DNA of 64,000 nucleotides from JAWLHK01 sp041690355 [NCBI: bacterium] (lineage in GTDB: Bacteria; J088; JAWLBW01): NCBI GenBank assembly GCA_041690355.1, contig JAWLHK010000019.1, forward strand, positions 20,123-84,122, read 5' to 3'. Shown here piece by piece: positions 1-8,317 of this stretch. Each line of letters starts with the position of its first letter. Position 1 is the first letter of the stretch. The position numbers were made by a program, and so were the translations under genes. The notes under the pieces were generated by a model. That model was not told where the DNA came from, did no database searches, and saw nothing but the letters and a program-made list of their open reading frames with translations.

Positions 1-61
1 AAGAGGTCAAGCGAATGAGCGTGAACGCGATCGCTTTTTCGATTTTCGAAACCTTGGCCAT
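1..61 (-). CDS. Start of an unidentified gene, cut by the window edge
   Basis: Only the first 20 codons are inside the window; the product begins MAKVSKIEKAIAFTL. The ATG at 61 lies 3 bp after the stop of the glycosyltransferase gene. An AAGGAG ribosome-binding site, formed by the last codons of that gene, sits 9 nt before it, so the start is well supported. Being in line with a glycosyltransferase and a flippase, it probably belongs to the same polysaccharide operon. Too little sequence is present to name a function. Confidence 0.55.
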   Translation of the reverse strand, partial: MAKVSKIEKAIAFTLIRLTS

Positions 62-64
62 CCG

Positions 65-1174
65 TTACTGCTCCTTTTCGATCCGCTCTCGGATCCTGCC
101 CAGTCCGTCTTCGAAATACCCGTGCCTGTCCGCAAGGGTCTGCACCGCCTCTCGCATGGCGGCAAGCCGCCCTCGATCATGCGCGACGCCTCTCAGAAAC
201 TCGGCAAGCCCTGCCGTATCTTCATAAGCATGCGCTGCGGCGGCGCCTGCGGCCATGAGAAACCGCGCGGTCTCCACTTCCCTGTTCACGAGAACGGGCA
301 CACCCAGGACCATGGCGTCGCCCCACTTGTTCGCCTCGGCGTACCGGTTGATGGGAACTTTAGGATCGTAGTAGGTGAACACGAAGTCTGCAACTTGATA
401 CCAGGCCAGCGCCGTGCGGTTCGGCAGCTCGCCGAGATACGTGACGTTCGGGAGCGCAACGAATTCCCGCGCGGCATCACAGTCGACACGGCCGGCGGCG
501 ATGAACCGGATCGGCTCTCCCTCGAGCCTGCGGGCCGCATCCAGAACGGGGCCCATGCCGCGACCGTCACCGAGCCAGCCGTTGACGTATACGCAGAGAT
601 CGCCCCCTGAGTCCCAGTTCTCGGGAAGGGGAAGCCCATCGACTTCGACCTTGCTCGGCATGTTTTTCAGCACGAAGAATTTCGACGAAGAGTAGTCGTA
701 GCGTTCCTCACCCGGAATGATGTGCATCAGCGAACGCTCTGAGGCCTGAACCTCCAGTGCGCGCACCACCTTGTACAGTGGACGGGGAAAAGTGCGAAGG
801 AGCAGAAAGCGATCGGCGTCGTCAAAGATGACCTTGAACCCTTTCACCCTCGCCGCAAGAACGGCGGGGAGCGCCGTCTCGAGCCCGAGGGCCCAGACAA
901 CCGTGTCTGCAGGCAGCTTCAAGGCGTGCTGCAGGACTCGAAGACCCCACAGCGGGTAACGCGCACGGGCCGCAGATGCAGAGTACCCACCCCCACGAAG
1001 AAGAATGCGATCCGACGCGCCAGCCTGAGCAGGTTCCGCCTCACCTGGAAGACGCTCCCAACCCCAGAACGCTATCGAATACCCTCGCTCTCCGAAGTAT
1101 CGCGCGATCTTGGTCAACCGCGTCCGTTTCCGGATGGCCGGCAGAGGAGCAATGATCACCATTCGTTTCTTCAT
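65..1174 (-). CDS. GT-B fold glycosyltransferase
   Basis: A 369-residue cytoplasmic protein. The N-terminus (MKKRMVIIAPLP...RLTKIARYF) has the look of a Rossmann half for acceptor binding. The C-terminal half, around residues 280-305, carries an E-rich nucleotide-sugar segment (YAEANKWGDAMVLGVPVLV) typical of GT4/GT1-type enzymes. It would transfer a sugar from an activated donor to a lipid-linked or surface glycan. Its ATG overlaps the stop of the upstream flippase gene by 4 nt (ATGA), so translation is coupled and the pair probably act together in making and exporting a surface polysaccharide. Donor and acceptor cannot be told from sequence. The GT-B call is confident, the exact family less so. 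Confidence 0.72.
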   Translation of the reverse strand: MKKRMVIIAPLPAIRKRTRLTKIARYFGERGYSIAFWGWERLPGEAEPAQAGASDRILLRGGGYSASAARARYPLWGLRVLQHALKLPADTVVWALGLETALPAVLAARVKGFKVIFDDADRFLLLRTFPRPLYKVVRALEVQASERSLMHIIPGEERYDYSSSKFFVLKNMPSKVEVDGLPLPENWDSGGDLCVYVNGWLGDGRGMGPVLDAARRLEGEPIRFIAAGRVDCDAAREFVALPNVTYLGELPNRTALAWYQVADFVFTYYDPKVPINRYAEANKWGDAMVLGVPVLVNREVETARFLMAAGAAAAHAYEDTAGLAEFLRGVAHDRGRLAAMREAVQTLADRHGYFEDGLGRIRERIEKEQ

Positions 1175-2424
1175 GACGCCACCTGGTGCCTGAGCATGCG
1201 GAACGCGAGATAAGAGCCCCCTCCGGCGCGCAAGGTCCAGTTCAGGACGCTTGCAGCCAGCACGACGGCCGCCCCGCCGAGCGGAGACCAGCGCTGCGAG
1301 AGAACGATCACGAACGCAAAGCCGATCAGCCCGAGGATCTGCAGACCGAGAAAGGCGGTCAGCTCGCCACGCGATCCGCGCATGCCGAGCAGAGACGAGG
1401 GAAAGAGATAGATGCTGCGCAGAAAGCCAACGCCAAGCACGAGCCCGGTCAAAACGGGATCGAGCGCGTACTTACCGTCAAAGAGAACGGTGAACGCCAG
1501 ACTTCCCACCCCGAGCGAGAGGATAAGCAACAGCAACGAGCCTGAGACAATGAGCAGAAACAATCGTTGCGCCGTGGCGACCGAAAGCTGCTTCATGTCA
1601 CGCATGTAGGGCTGCACGAGGTAGCCGAGAAATCCGTTCAGAAAGATGAGCATCGGAGTAAATACCGAAAAGTGGGCGAGAAGCGCCGCCGCACCATGCT
1701 CGTCGCCCAGCCACCCAAGCACGAGCTGTTCGCCGTTGACCGAAAAAGCAAGCGTCGCGCTGAACAGAAAGAAGTAGGATCCTTCCTTGTAGGCCTCCCG
1801 AACCGGCATGGGCTTGCTCCGGGCATAGAACGCCGCTGTTCTTCGCGTGGCCCTCTCACCCGCGAGACCGATGAGCAGCGCGACGAGAATCGACCCCAGG
1901 AGGCTGTCGTAGAGGCTGATCGTGCCGGTGAGATAGAACGTACCTGCGCCGAACAGCAGGAAGAAAAATTTCCATCCGTTCAACGCCAGCTGCCCTTGCG
2001 CAAACTGCTTCGCGCCGCGGAACATGGCTGAAAAGGCGACCAGCGCAGTGGTAAAGAAGAGCAGCGACGCCATCTCCCAGACCGAGAAGGAAGAATGCGA
2101 ACGGGCCGCAATCCCCCAGGAAACAGGGATGGCGATGAGCGCGATCTGGATCAGGACAAGCGGCCCCAGGGTTCGAAAAGCGTCGGGTCTGCGGACGAGC
2201 ACTTGATCGAGACCGAAAATACAGAAGCCTGCGGCGGTGAAGATCGAGGACTTCAGGTAGGCCCAGCTGGCCGCCTGCGAGACCGAAAGGGAACGCGCCG
2301 CGAAAAGGTCGAACAGGGCAATACCCAGGAGACCCAGGAAATAAATGGCGAACGGCACCGAGGCGACGCGGAAGGCAGAGCGCAGGCGACCGCGGGATAG
2401 CTGGAGACGGGCGAGAAAAGACAT
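1171..2424 (-). CDS. Polysaccharide flippase, Wzx/MATE-like membrane protein
   Basis: A 417-residue, strongly hydrophobic protein with about 12 predicted membrane segments in the pattern of the polysaccharide-synthesis (MVF/MATE) superfamily, which move lipid-linked glycan units across the inner membrane. The reading frame is open further upstream to 2643, but that part is hydrophilic and lacks family character. I therefore place the start at the ATG at 2424 (MSFLARLQLSRGRLRSAF), directly before the first membrane helix. No good Shine-Dalgarno is visible. The ATGA overlap with the glycosyltransferase gene supports joint work on one surface glycan. A second flippase of this kind lies at 25191-26690. 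Confidence 0.75.
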   Translation of the reverse strand: MSFLARLQLSRGRLRSAFRVASVPFAIYFLGLLGIALFDLFAARSLSVSQAASWAYLKSSIFTAAGFCIFGLDQVLVRRPDAFRTLGPLVLIQIALIAIPVSWGIAARSHSSFSVWEMASLLFFTTALVAFSAMFRGAKQFAQGQLALNGWKFFFLLFGAGTFYLTGTISLYDSLLGSILVALLIGLAGERATRRTAAFYARSKPMPVREAYKEGSYFFLFSATLAFSVNGEQLVLGWLGDEHGAAALLAHFSVFTPMLIFLNGFLGYLVQPYMRDMKQLSVATAQRLFLLIVSGSLLLLILSLGVGSLAFTVLFDGKYALDPVLTGLVLGVGFLRSIYLFPSSLLGMRGSRGELTAFLGLQILGLIGFAFVIVLSQRWSPLGGAAVVLAASVLNWTLRAGGGSYLAFRMLRHQVAS

Positions 2425-2541
2425 GCCGGATAATGAGGATTCAGTGTGCCGCAGCGGGCGCAAGGACCGCAAGTAGAGCGACCCCGTGCCCCGCCCGAGG
2501 CTTGCGCCTGACAAACCGAGGCGCCGCCCCGACGGCGCCTT

Positions 2542-2570
2542 TTGACAACCAGCCGCCGGCCCCGTAAACT
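2542..2570 (+). promoter_or_regulatory. Sigma-70-type promoter, possibly leaderless
   Basis: A perfect -35 TTGACA (2542-2547), a 17-bp spacer and -10 TAAACT (2565-2570). The predicted start of transcription, about 7 nt after the -10, falls at about 2577, only 2 nt before the ATG at 2579. No Shine-Dalgarno precedes that ATG, so the message may be leaderless. Confidence 0.55.
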
Positions 2571-2578
2571 GCCTGCTT

Positions 2579-4024
2579 ATGGCGGATATCGAACAGTTCA
2601 AGCGGGAGGCCGAGGCCAGCGTCGCGCAGGGCGACCACGCCAAGGCGGTGGAGCTTTACATGCGGCTGGCCGCGGCAGAGCCGGGCGAGGCCGCCCACCG
2701 GGTCACGATTGCCGAGCAGCTGCTCAAGCTGAACCGCATGCCCGAGGCCATTCAGTGGTACGAGAAGGCTGCGAAGCGGTATGCCGCCCAGGGGCTTCTG
2801 CCCAAGGCCGTGACCGTCGCGAAGATGATTCTCTACCTCGACCCGGAGCACCGCCAGACGCAGGAGCTGCTCTCGGCCCTGTATGCCCGCAAGGAAGGTT
2901 CTGTCGTGCTGCCCGCCGCCGCGCCGGAGCCGCCCCCCGTACCGGCACGCCCGAAGCCCGTCGCCGAAGACGGCCCCGCCCTCTCGCTGGAGCTGCTCGA
3001 CGAGTTCGAGCCCCCGCCCGAGACCGACTCCTACTTCTTCGGCGCCGGAGCCGATGCCCTCTACGACGCCGAGGGGAGCGAAGAGGTCGTCATCCTCGAC
3101 GACGATGACGAGTCCGACGAAATCGTGCTCGGCGAGGCCGAAATCGAAATCCTCCAGGAAGAAGAGGAATTCGCGGAGCTCGAAGTTCTCGATCCCGAAG
3201 CGCCCCGCCCCTCGGCCGAGGAGCTCATCTCCCGGCTCCCCCGTGTACCGGTATTCTCCGATCTGAATCGGGCCGAGTTCGAGCGACTCATCGACCACGT
3301 CGAGGTGCGCCGTTATGAAACCGGAGACGCCGTGCTTCGCGAAGGCGACCGCAGCGACGCCTTCTATATCGTGACCGGCGGCACCGCGCGGGTCGTCAAG
3401 AAGGACTTTTCGGGCCGGGAACTCGAACTGGCGACCCTGGGCGAGAACAGCGTCTTCGGCGAATTCGCCTACCTGTCGCGGGCGCCCCGTAACGCGTCGG
3501 TTCTCGCCTCGGAGCCGCTGGAGGTGCTGGAATTCTCCCGCGAGACGCTCGATCGGCTGTGCGCCGAGCATCCCCGCGTCAAGGCCGTGCTCAAGAAGCT
3601 CTATCGCGACCGCGTGCTGCACAATCTGCTCTCCATCTGCCCGCTCTTCAGCGGCATGGAGGCCCGCAAGCGCCGGGCGCTGTTGAAAGCGTTCACCTAT
3701 CTGCCGGTCTCGCCCGGCAAGGTCATTCTGCGCGAAGCAGAACCGGGAGCCGGGCTCTACGTCATCGCCCGCGGCGAAGTGGCCGTGCACACCCGGGCCG
3801 CCGGCGAGCTCGCCCGTCTGCGCGAGGGGGATTTCTTCGGCGAAATGTCGCTGCTGTCGGGCGCCCCCGCGTCGGCCACGGTGACGGCGACCGGCAGAAC
3901 CGGCCTCGTGCGCCTGGCCCCCGAGGCCTACGAGAAGATCGAACCCGATTTTCCCGATGTCGTGGCCACCCTGCGCCGGGTGGCCGACGCGCGCCGCAAG
4001 GCAAACGCCGGCCGAACGGCCTGA
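2579..4024 (+). CDS. TPR protein with two cyclic-nucleotide-binding domains
   Basis: A 481-residue soluble protein. Residues 1-105 form a TPR-like helical region (EASVAQGDHAKAVELYMRL, then EAIQWYEKAAKRY). Residues 110-215 are acidic and low in complexity. Two CRP-type cNMP-binding domains follow at about 222-335 and 345-470. The first keeps the phosphate-binding cassette with its arginine (FGEFAYLSRAPRNASV). The second has FGEMSLLSGAPASATV, where the arginine is replaced, so it may not bind a cyclic nucleotide. There is no helix-turn-helix or enzymatic domain, so it is probably a cAMP/cGMP-responsive adaptor acting through its TPRs. A related cNMP domain ends the membrane protein at 31039-34140. 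The ligand is unknown. Confidence 0.75.
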   Translation: MADIEQFKREAEASVAQGDHAKAVELYMRLAAAEPGEAAHRVTIAEQLLKLNRMPEAIQWYEKAAKRYAAQGLLPKAVTVAKMILYLDPEHRQTQELLSALYARKEGSVVLPAAAPEPPPVPARPKPVAEDGPALSLELLDEFEPPPETDSYFFGAGADALYDAEGSEEVVILDDDDESDEIVLGEAEIEILQEEEEFAELEVLDPEAPRPSAEELISRLPRVPVFSDLNRAEFERLIDHVEVRRYETGDAVLREGDRSDAFYIVTGGTARVVKKDFSGRELELATLGENSVFGEFAYLSRAPRNASVLASEPLEVLEFSRETLDRLCAEHPRVKAVLKKLYRDRVLHNLLSICPLFSGMEARKRRALLKAFTYLPVSPGKVILREAEPGAGLYVIARGEVAVHTRAAGELARLREGDFFGEMSLLSGAPASATVTATGRTGLVRLAPEAYEKIEPDFPDVVATLRRVADARRKANAGRTA

Positions 4025-4060
4025 GCGCTCTGCCTGCCCGGCCCATGCCCAGCTAAGCGG

Positions 4061-4105
4061 CTGAAATCAAACCGTGTTTGTGGTATGCTGTTCCCTGGCA
4101 TACCA
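4061..4105 (+). promoter_or_regulatory. Promoter with an overlapping palindrome at the GGDEF-EAL start
   Basis: A -35-like CTGAAA (4061-4066), 17-bp spacer and -10-like TATGCT (4084-4089) precede the ATG at 4105. An exact 8-bp inverted repeat, TGGTATGC (4081-4088) and GCATACCA (4098-4105), covers the -10 and ends on the A of the ATG. It could be a repressor operator or an RNA hairpin that hides the start codon. The promoter call is weak; the inverted repeat is exact. Confidence 0.4.
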
Positions 4106-7100
4106 TGCGCAACAAGCCGGTATCAGAGGGAGGCGGACTCGTTGCGGGCCCTACGGATCTGCTCCGTCCCGGGCTCTCGCTGCTGCGCGCCGTTTTTCTG
4201 TCGGTGACCCCCGAAGGGCGCATCGTGCAGGTCGAGGGTGACGGCGCGCCGCTGGGCCTTCCCTCCCCTTTCCCGGCCGACGGTCTCGCGCTGATTGAAG
4301 CGCTGCCCTCGCTCGACCGCTTTCCCGCCCTGCCCGCCCGGGTCACGGTCGGCGGGGCGCTCTGGCGCGTCCAGAGCACGCTGCAGCCCGAGGGGCTGTA
4401 TCTGATCGCCCTGCAGGAAGCCGACGTGCTTGCCGGAATCCCCTTCGAAGGGGCCGCCGTCGTCGTGAACGGGCGCATCAGTCAGGTCAATCCGGCGCTC
4501 TGCGAGCTGCTTTCCTGCGACGGCACCGGGCTGCTCGGCCGTTCGCCCACCGAGCTGATTCCACCCACCCGCCAGGCCGAGTTCCTGCGGCGTCTGGCCC
4601 AGGCCGACGAGGCGCCGTGGGAGACCGAGGTGCGCAACCGGCAGGGAGACGAGTTTCACGCCGAAGTGCGCTTCCGCCGTGTTCCGCTGCTTGGCAGGGA
4701 GGCGCGCGGCTTCACCGTGCGCGACATCAGCGCCCGCATCGAGGCGAACCGCGCCCGCAACGAAAGCGACCGGCTCTACAGCGAGCTGTTCGAGAACGCC
4801 AACGACTTCATCTACGTCCACGACCTGCGCGGCGTCATCACCGACATCAACCCGGCGGCCCTGCGCATCATGGGCTATACCCGCGAAGAAGCCATCGGCC
4901 GCAACCTGCTCGACATCATCGTGCCCGAACACGTCGAGCTGGCCCGGCGCATGACGACCATGAAACTGCGCTCGCGGGGCGAGCACACGGTGAACTACGA
5001 AATCGACGTGCTCACCAAGGACGGCCGGCGTATCTCGCTCGAGCTGAACACGCGCCTCATTCACCGCGCGGGGGGACGCACCGTTTTCCAGGGAATCGGC
5101 CGCGACATCACCGAGCGCAAGCGCATCGAAGCCGAACTGAAGTTCCGCCTCGAATTCGAAGAGCTGATCACGAGCATCTCTACCTACCTCATCAACCTGC
5201 AGCCGGGCGAGAGCACCCGCGGCATTCAGGAAGCCCTGCAGGCGATCGGCGAGTTCGCCTCGATCGACCGCGCCTACGTGCTGCTCGTGAACCCCGACGA
5301 AGACGTCTTCACCCAGGCCATCGAGTGGACCGGCGCCGGCGTGACCCCGCGCCTGGCCGAGATCGCCGGCACGCCGCTCTACGAAAGCCCCTGGCTCGCC
5401 GCGCAACTGGAGACCCTTTCGGCCGTGCGTCTGGCCGACGTGGCCGATCTGCCCGACGTCGCGACCGCCGAGCGCATGCGCCTGCAGTACCACGGAACCC
5501 GCTCGATGGTCGGCGTGCCGCTCATTGTCGGCAGCACGCTCGTGGGCTACCTCGGCATCGAGACGGTGCACCAGGGGCGCCCCTGGAGCGAAGACATGGT
5601 GGCCCTGCTGCGCATCGTGGGCGAGATCTTCGTCAATGCGCTGCAGCGCGACCGCACGCACGTCGCCCTCATCGAGAGCGAACAGCGCTACAAGCTCGCC
5701 GCGCGCGGCGCCAACGACGGCCTGTGGGACTGGGATCTGCAGAGCAACCGCATCTACTACTCCGAACGCTGGAAGTCGATGCTCGGCTACGCCGAAGCCG
5801 AGGTTTCCGACGCGCCGAACGAGTGGCTGCAGCGCGTGCATCCCGACGACATCGCGCGGCTGCAGCTCGATCTGAAGCATCACTTGGACGGTGAAACCAG
5901 CCACTTCGAGAACGAGCACCGCATTCTCCACCGCGACGGCACCTACCGCTGGATGCTCAGCCGCGGCCTCGCCGTGCGCGACCCCGACGACCGGGCGACG
6001 CGCATGGCCGGTTCGCAGACCGACATCACGCACCGGAAGGAGTTCGAAGAGCGCCTGCTGCACGATGCGCTGCACGATCCGCTTACGTCGCTGCCCAACC
6101 GCGCCCTGTTTCTCGATCGGCTCGAACGCTGCATGCAGCGGGGGCGCTTCAACGCCGAGTACCTGTTCGCGGTGCTTTTTCTCGATTTCGATCGCTTCAA
6201 GATCGTCAACGACAGCCTGGGCCACGCCACCGGCGACCAGTTTCTCATCGCGCTCTCGGCGCGGCTGCAGGCCTGCATGCGCCCGAACGACACGGTGGCG
6301 CGCCTGGGCGGCGACGAATTCGCGATTCTCATCGACGATCTGGGCGAGCGCGACGACGCCCTGCGCCTGGCCGAGCGCATTCAGGACGATCTCTCGCGCC
6401 CGATTCTGCTCGAGGGGCAGGAGGTCTTCACGACCGTCTCCATCGGCATCGCCTATCACGCTGACGGATACCTGCACCCCGAAGAGCTGCTGCGCGACGC
6501 CGACACGGCCATGTACCGGGCGAAAAGCCTCGGCAAGGCGCGGCACGTGGTCTTCGACGCCGGCATGCGCGTGCAGGCGCTCGAACGCCTGCGGCTCGAG
6601 ACCGATCTGCGCTGGGCGGCCGAGCGCGGCGATTTCCGCCTCTATTACCAGCCCATCATTCACCTCGAGAGCGGCCGCATCGCCGGCTTCGAGGCGCTGC
6701 TGCGGTGGAACCATCCACAGCGGGGCATGATTCCGGCGCCGGAGTTCATTCCGGTCGTCGAAGAGACGGGGCTCATCCAGCAGGTCGGCCAGTGGGTGCT
6801 GCAGGAAGCCTGCCGGCAGCTCGGGCACTGGCAGAGTGTCTACCCGGCAGAGACACCGCTGACGATGAGCGTCAACCTCTCGCCCCGGCAATTTGCGCAG
6901 CCCGACTTTCTCGAGCGTCTGACGAACACGCTCGACGGCGCGCCGATTGCGCGCGGCAGCCTGAAGCTCGAAATCACCGAAAGCTTCCTCATGGATCACG
7001 CGGGGGACATCTCCCGCATTCTGAACGAACTCAAGGCCCGCGACGTGCACCTGCACATCGACGACTTCGGCACCGGATATTCGTCTCTCGCCTACCTGCA

Positions 7101-7365
7101 CCGGTTTCCCGTCGACGCCCTCAAGATCGACCGCAGCTTCATCCGCGGCATCGAGAGCGAGGGGAACAATACGGAGCTCGTGCGCACGATCCTCAGCCTG
7201 GGTTCGGCGCTCAAGATGGACGTCATTGCCGAGGGGGTCGAGACCGAGGGGCAACTGGCGACGCTGCGCCGGCTGGGCTGCCCCTACGCCCAGGGATTTC
7301 TCTTCTCCTTCCCCATCGAGGCGGGCAGCATCGAAACGCTGCTCACGCAGGCACCGACCTGGTAG
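4105..7365 (+). CDS. PAS-PAS-GAF-PAS-GGDEF-EAL cyclic-di-GMP enzyme
   Basis: A 1086-residue protein that can in principle both make and break cyclic di-GMP. Order: PAS (about 105-220), PAS (228-345), GAF (350-520), PAS/PAC (525-650), GGDEF (655-815), EAL (825-1075). The active-site GGDEF is intact near 735, with an inhibitory RxxD site (RPND) five residues before it. The EAL domain keeps GFEALLRWNHP, ITESFLMD, DDFGTGYSS and AEGVE, as expected for an active phosphodiesterase. No membrane segments are seen, so it probably senses cytoplasmic cues. A TTG-initiated form would start at 4078, but the ATG at 4105 is preferred. Which activity dominates cannot be predicted. Confidence 0.9.
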   Translation: MRNKPVSEGGGLVAGPTDLLRPGLSLLRAVFLSVTPEGRIVQVEGDGAPLGLPSPFPADGLALIEALPSLDRFPALPARVTVGGALWRVQSTLQPEGLYLIALQEADVLAGIPFEGAAVVVNGRISQVNPALCELLSCDGTGLLGRSPTELIPPTRQAEFLRRLAQADEAPWETEVRNRQGDEFHAEVRFRRVPLLGREARGFTVRDISARIEANRARNESDRLYSELFENANDFIYVHDLRGVITDINPAALRIMGYTREEAIGRNLLDIIVPEHVELARRMTTMKLRSRGEHTVNYEIDVLTKDGRRISLELNTRLIHRAGGRTVFQGIGRDITERKRIEAELKFRLEFEELITSISTYLINLQPGESTRGIQEALQAIGEFASIDRAYVLLVNPDEDVFTQAIEWTGAGVTPRLAEIAGTPLYESPWLAAQLETLSAVRLADVADLPDVATAERMRLQYHGTRSMVGVPLIVGSTLVGYLGIETVHQGRPWSEDMVALLRIVGEIFVNALQRDRTHVALIESEQRYKLAARGANDGLWDWDLQSNRIYYSERWKSMLGYAEAEVSDAPNEWLQRVHPDDIARLQLDLKHHLDGETSHFENEHRILHRDGTYRWMLSRGLAVRDPDDRATRMAGSQTDITHRKEFEERLLHDALHDPLTSLPNRALFLDRLERCMQRGRFNAEYLFAVLFLDFDRFKIVNDSLGHATGDQFLIALSARLQACMRPNDTVARLGGDEFAILIDDLGERDDALRLAERIQDDLSRPILLEGQEVFTTVSIGIAYHADGYLHPEELLRDADTAMYRAKSLGKARHVVFDAGMRVQALERLRLETDLRWAAERGDFRLYYQPIIHLESGRIAGFEALLRWNHPQRGMIPAPEFIPVVEETGLIQQVGQWVLQEACRQLGHWQSVYPAETPLTMSVNLSPRQFAQPDFLERLTNTLDGAPIARGSLKLEITESFLMDHAGDISRILNELKARDVHLHIDDFGTGYSSLAYLHRFPVDALKIDRSFIRGIESEGNNTELVRTILSLGSALKMDVIAEGVETEGQLATLRRLGCPYAQGFLFSFPIEAGSIETLLTQAPTW

Positions 7366-7371
7366 CGCGAA

Positions 7372-7399
7372 TTGACGATTTACGACTGACGATTGACGA
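7372..7399. repeat. Tandem heptamer repeat, array 1
   Basis: Four head-to-tail 7-mers: TTGACGA, TTTACGA, CTGACGA, TTGACGA. It lies in the 104-bp gap between two convergent genes. The heptad does not encode anything here. The origin is unknown. Confidence 0.7.
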
Positions 7400-7428
7400 T
7401 TTGCCTTCAGGCACCGGAATCAGCATCG

Positions 7429-7456
7429 GTGCTTAGTGCTTAGCGCTCAGCGCTTG
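7429..7456. repeat. Tandem heptamer repeat, array 2
   Basis: Four head-to-tail 7-mers: GTGCTTA, GTGCTTA, GCGCTCA, GCGCTTG. The unit differs from array 1 but has the same period. Between the arrays an inverted repeat, GCACCG (7411-7416) and CGGTGC (7427-7432), could form a hairpin between the two convergent genes. Confidence 0.65.
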
Positions 7457-7469
7457 GCGATTCGCGCCT

Positions 7470-8252
7470 TCAGTGGAGGGAGGCGCGGAATCCGGCGGCT
7501 TCAGCCGCGGCGCCAACGGGGAAACAGGCTTCGGGAACGGTCACGCCGTAGTAGCTCCCGCCGGGAACGTGGTAGATCCGCTCTCCCGCCCGATTCACAT
7601 TCCCCTTGACGGGACAGCCTTCGGGACACGCCCCGCCCGCCGGTTCGCACCCTTCCGCCGCTCCGGTCCATTCCGGATCCGCCCTGCCTGAGCCGGTCTC
7701 CCCCGTCAGAAGCGACGGTTCGCCCCAGAGTCCGCGGCCGGCCTCTTTCGCTTCCCGGGCGATCGCGCGGAACTCCTCGGCATAGCGGACGTTGGGGGGA
7801 ATGGTGAGAACGTCGGCCCACCCCCGGCGAAGGATCTCGCGATTGACCATCACGCGCCCGTTCTCCTGCCGCACGTAGAGATACGCCAGGAGGCGGCCGT
7901 ACCTGTCGCGCTCCTGGACGTCAAACTCCACCTGCACCGGCCCCTCGCCGAGAATCCCGGCCGTGACGCGCGAGGCTTCGCGCCCGAGCGCCTGGATCGC
8001 TTCGGCCGGCCGGCCGCTCCGGCGCGCGTCGGCATCGAGTTTGCGGCTGGGATGTTTCTCCGGGGTATCCACGCCGATGAGACGCACGCTCTCTTCGCGG
8101 CCGTTCATGCGCAGCACGACCGTGTCGCCGTCGACCACACGCACGAGGGGGAACGATGGAGACGGCTCGACGACGCCCTGGGCACGTGTCCCCGGGCATC
8201 CGGACAGGGCAAGGAGGGCAAGCGCCGGGGCGAGGAGAAACGCAATTCGCAT
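7470..8252 (-). CDS. Staphylococcal-nuclease-like lipoprotein
   Basis: A 260-residue exported thermonuclease homologue. Residues 1-19 are a lipoprotein signal peptide ending in the lipobox LSGC, with Cys19 the predicted lipidation site. The nuclease domain (about 35-175) has VVDGDTVVL, the calcium/catalytic RLIGVDTPE segment and the catalytic arginine in DRYGRLLAYLY, so it is probably active on DNA or RNA outside the cytoplasm. The tail from about 205 has four cysteines and a conserved block (KGNVNRAGERIYHVPGGSYY...PEACF) found at the end of many secreted SNases. A -10-like TACAAT at 8262-8267 lies 9 bp before the ATG and only a weak Shine-Dalgarno is present. It may serve in nutrient scavenging or defence. 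Confidence 0.85.
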   Translation of the reverse strand: MRIAFLLAPALALLALSGCPGTRAQGVVEPSPSFPLVRVVDGDTVVLRMNGREESVRLIGVDTPEKHPSRKLDADARRSGRPAEAIQALGREASRVTAGILGEGPVQVEFDVQERDRYGRLLAYLYVRQENGRVMVNREILRRGWADVLTIPPNVRYAEEFRAIAREAKEAGRGLWGEPSLLTGETGSGRADPEWTGAAEGCEPAGGACPEGCPVKGNVNRAGERIYHVPGGSYYGVTVPEACFPVGAAAEAAGFRASLH

Positions 8253-8261
8253 ACGTCCGGT

Positions 8262-8267
8262 ATTGTA
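8262..8267 (-). promoter_or_regulatory. -10-like hexamer close to the nuclease ATG
   Basis: On the minus strand TACAAT (5 of 6 to TATAAT) ends 9 bp before the ATG at 8252. Transcription would begin about 2 nt before the ATG. No convincing -35 lies 16-18 bp upstream, so this is a weak call. Confidence 0.3.
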
Positions 8268-8317
8268 CCAGCCGGCCGCCAGCAGGGTGTTCAGATGCTA
8301 CGGGCGGAATGTCTTGC

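Noticed and set aside
2520-2543. Stem GGCGCCG / CGGCGCC followed by TTTT, like a terminator on the plus strand
   Set aside because: No plus-strand gene ends to its left, and its T-run runs into the -35 TTGACA of the next promoter. Possibly it stops stray antisense transcription, but it cannot be assigned.
4123-7254. Long minus-strand open frame (1043 codons) opposite the GGDEF-EAL gene
   Set aside because: It is the usual antisense mirror of a GC-rich gene: composition lacks domain character, and the plus-strand gene has complete motifs. The same applies to the large antisense frames at 8921-11029, 15222-17711, 19511-22534, 28096-30852, 39054-41231, 53123-55528 and 60292-62259.
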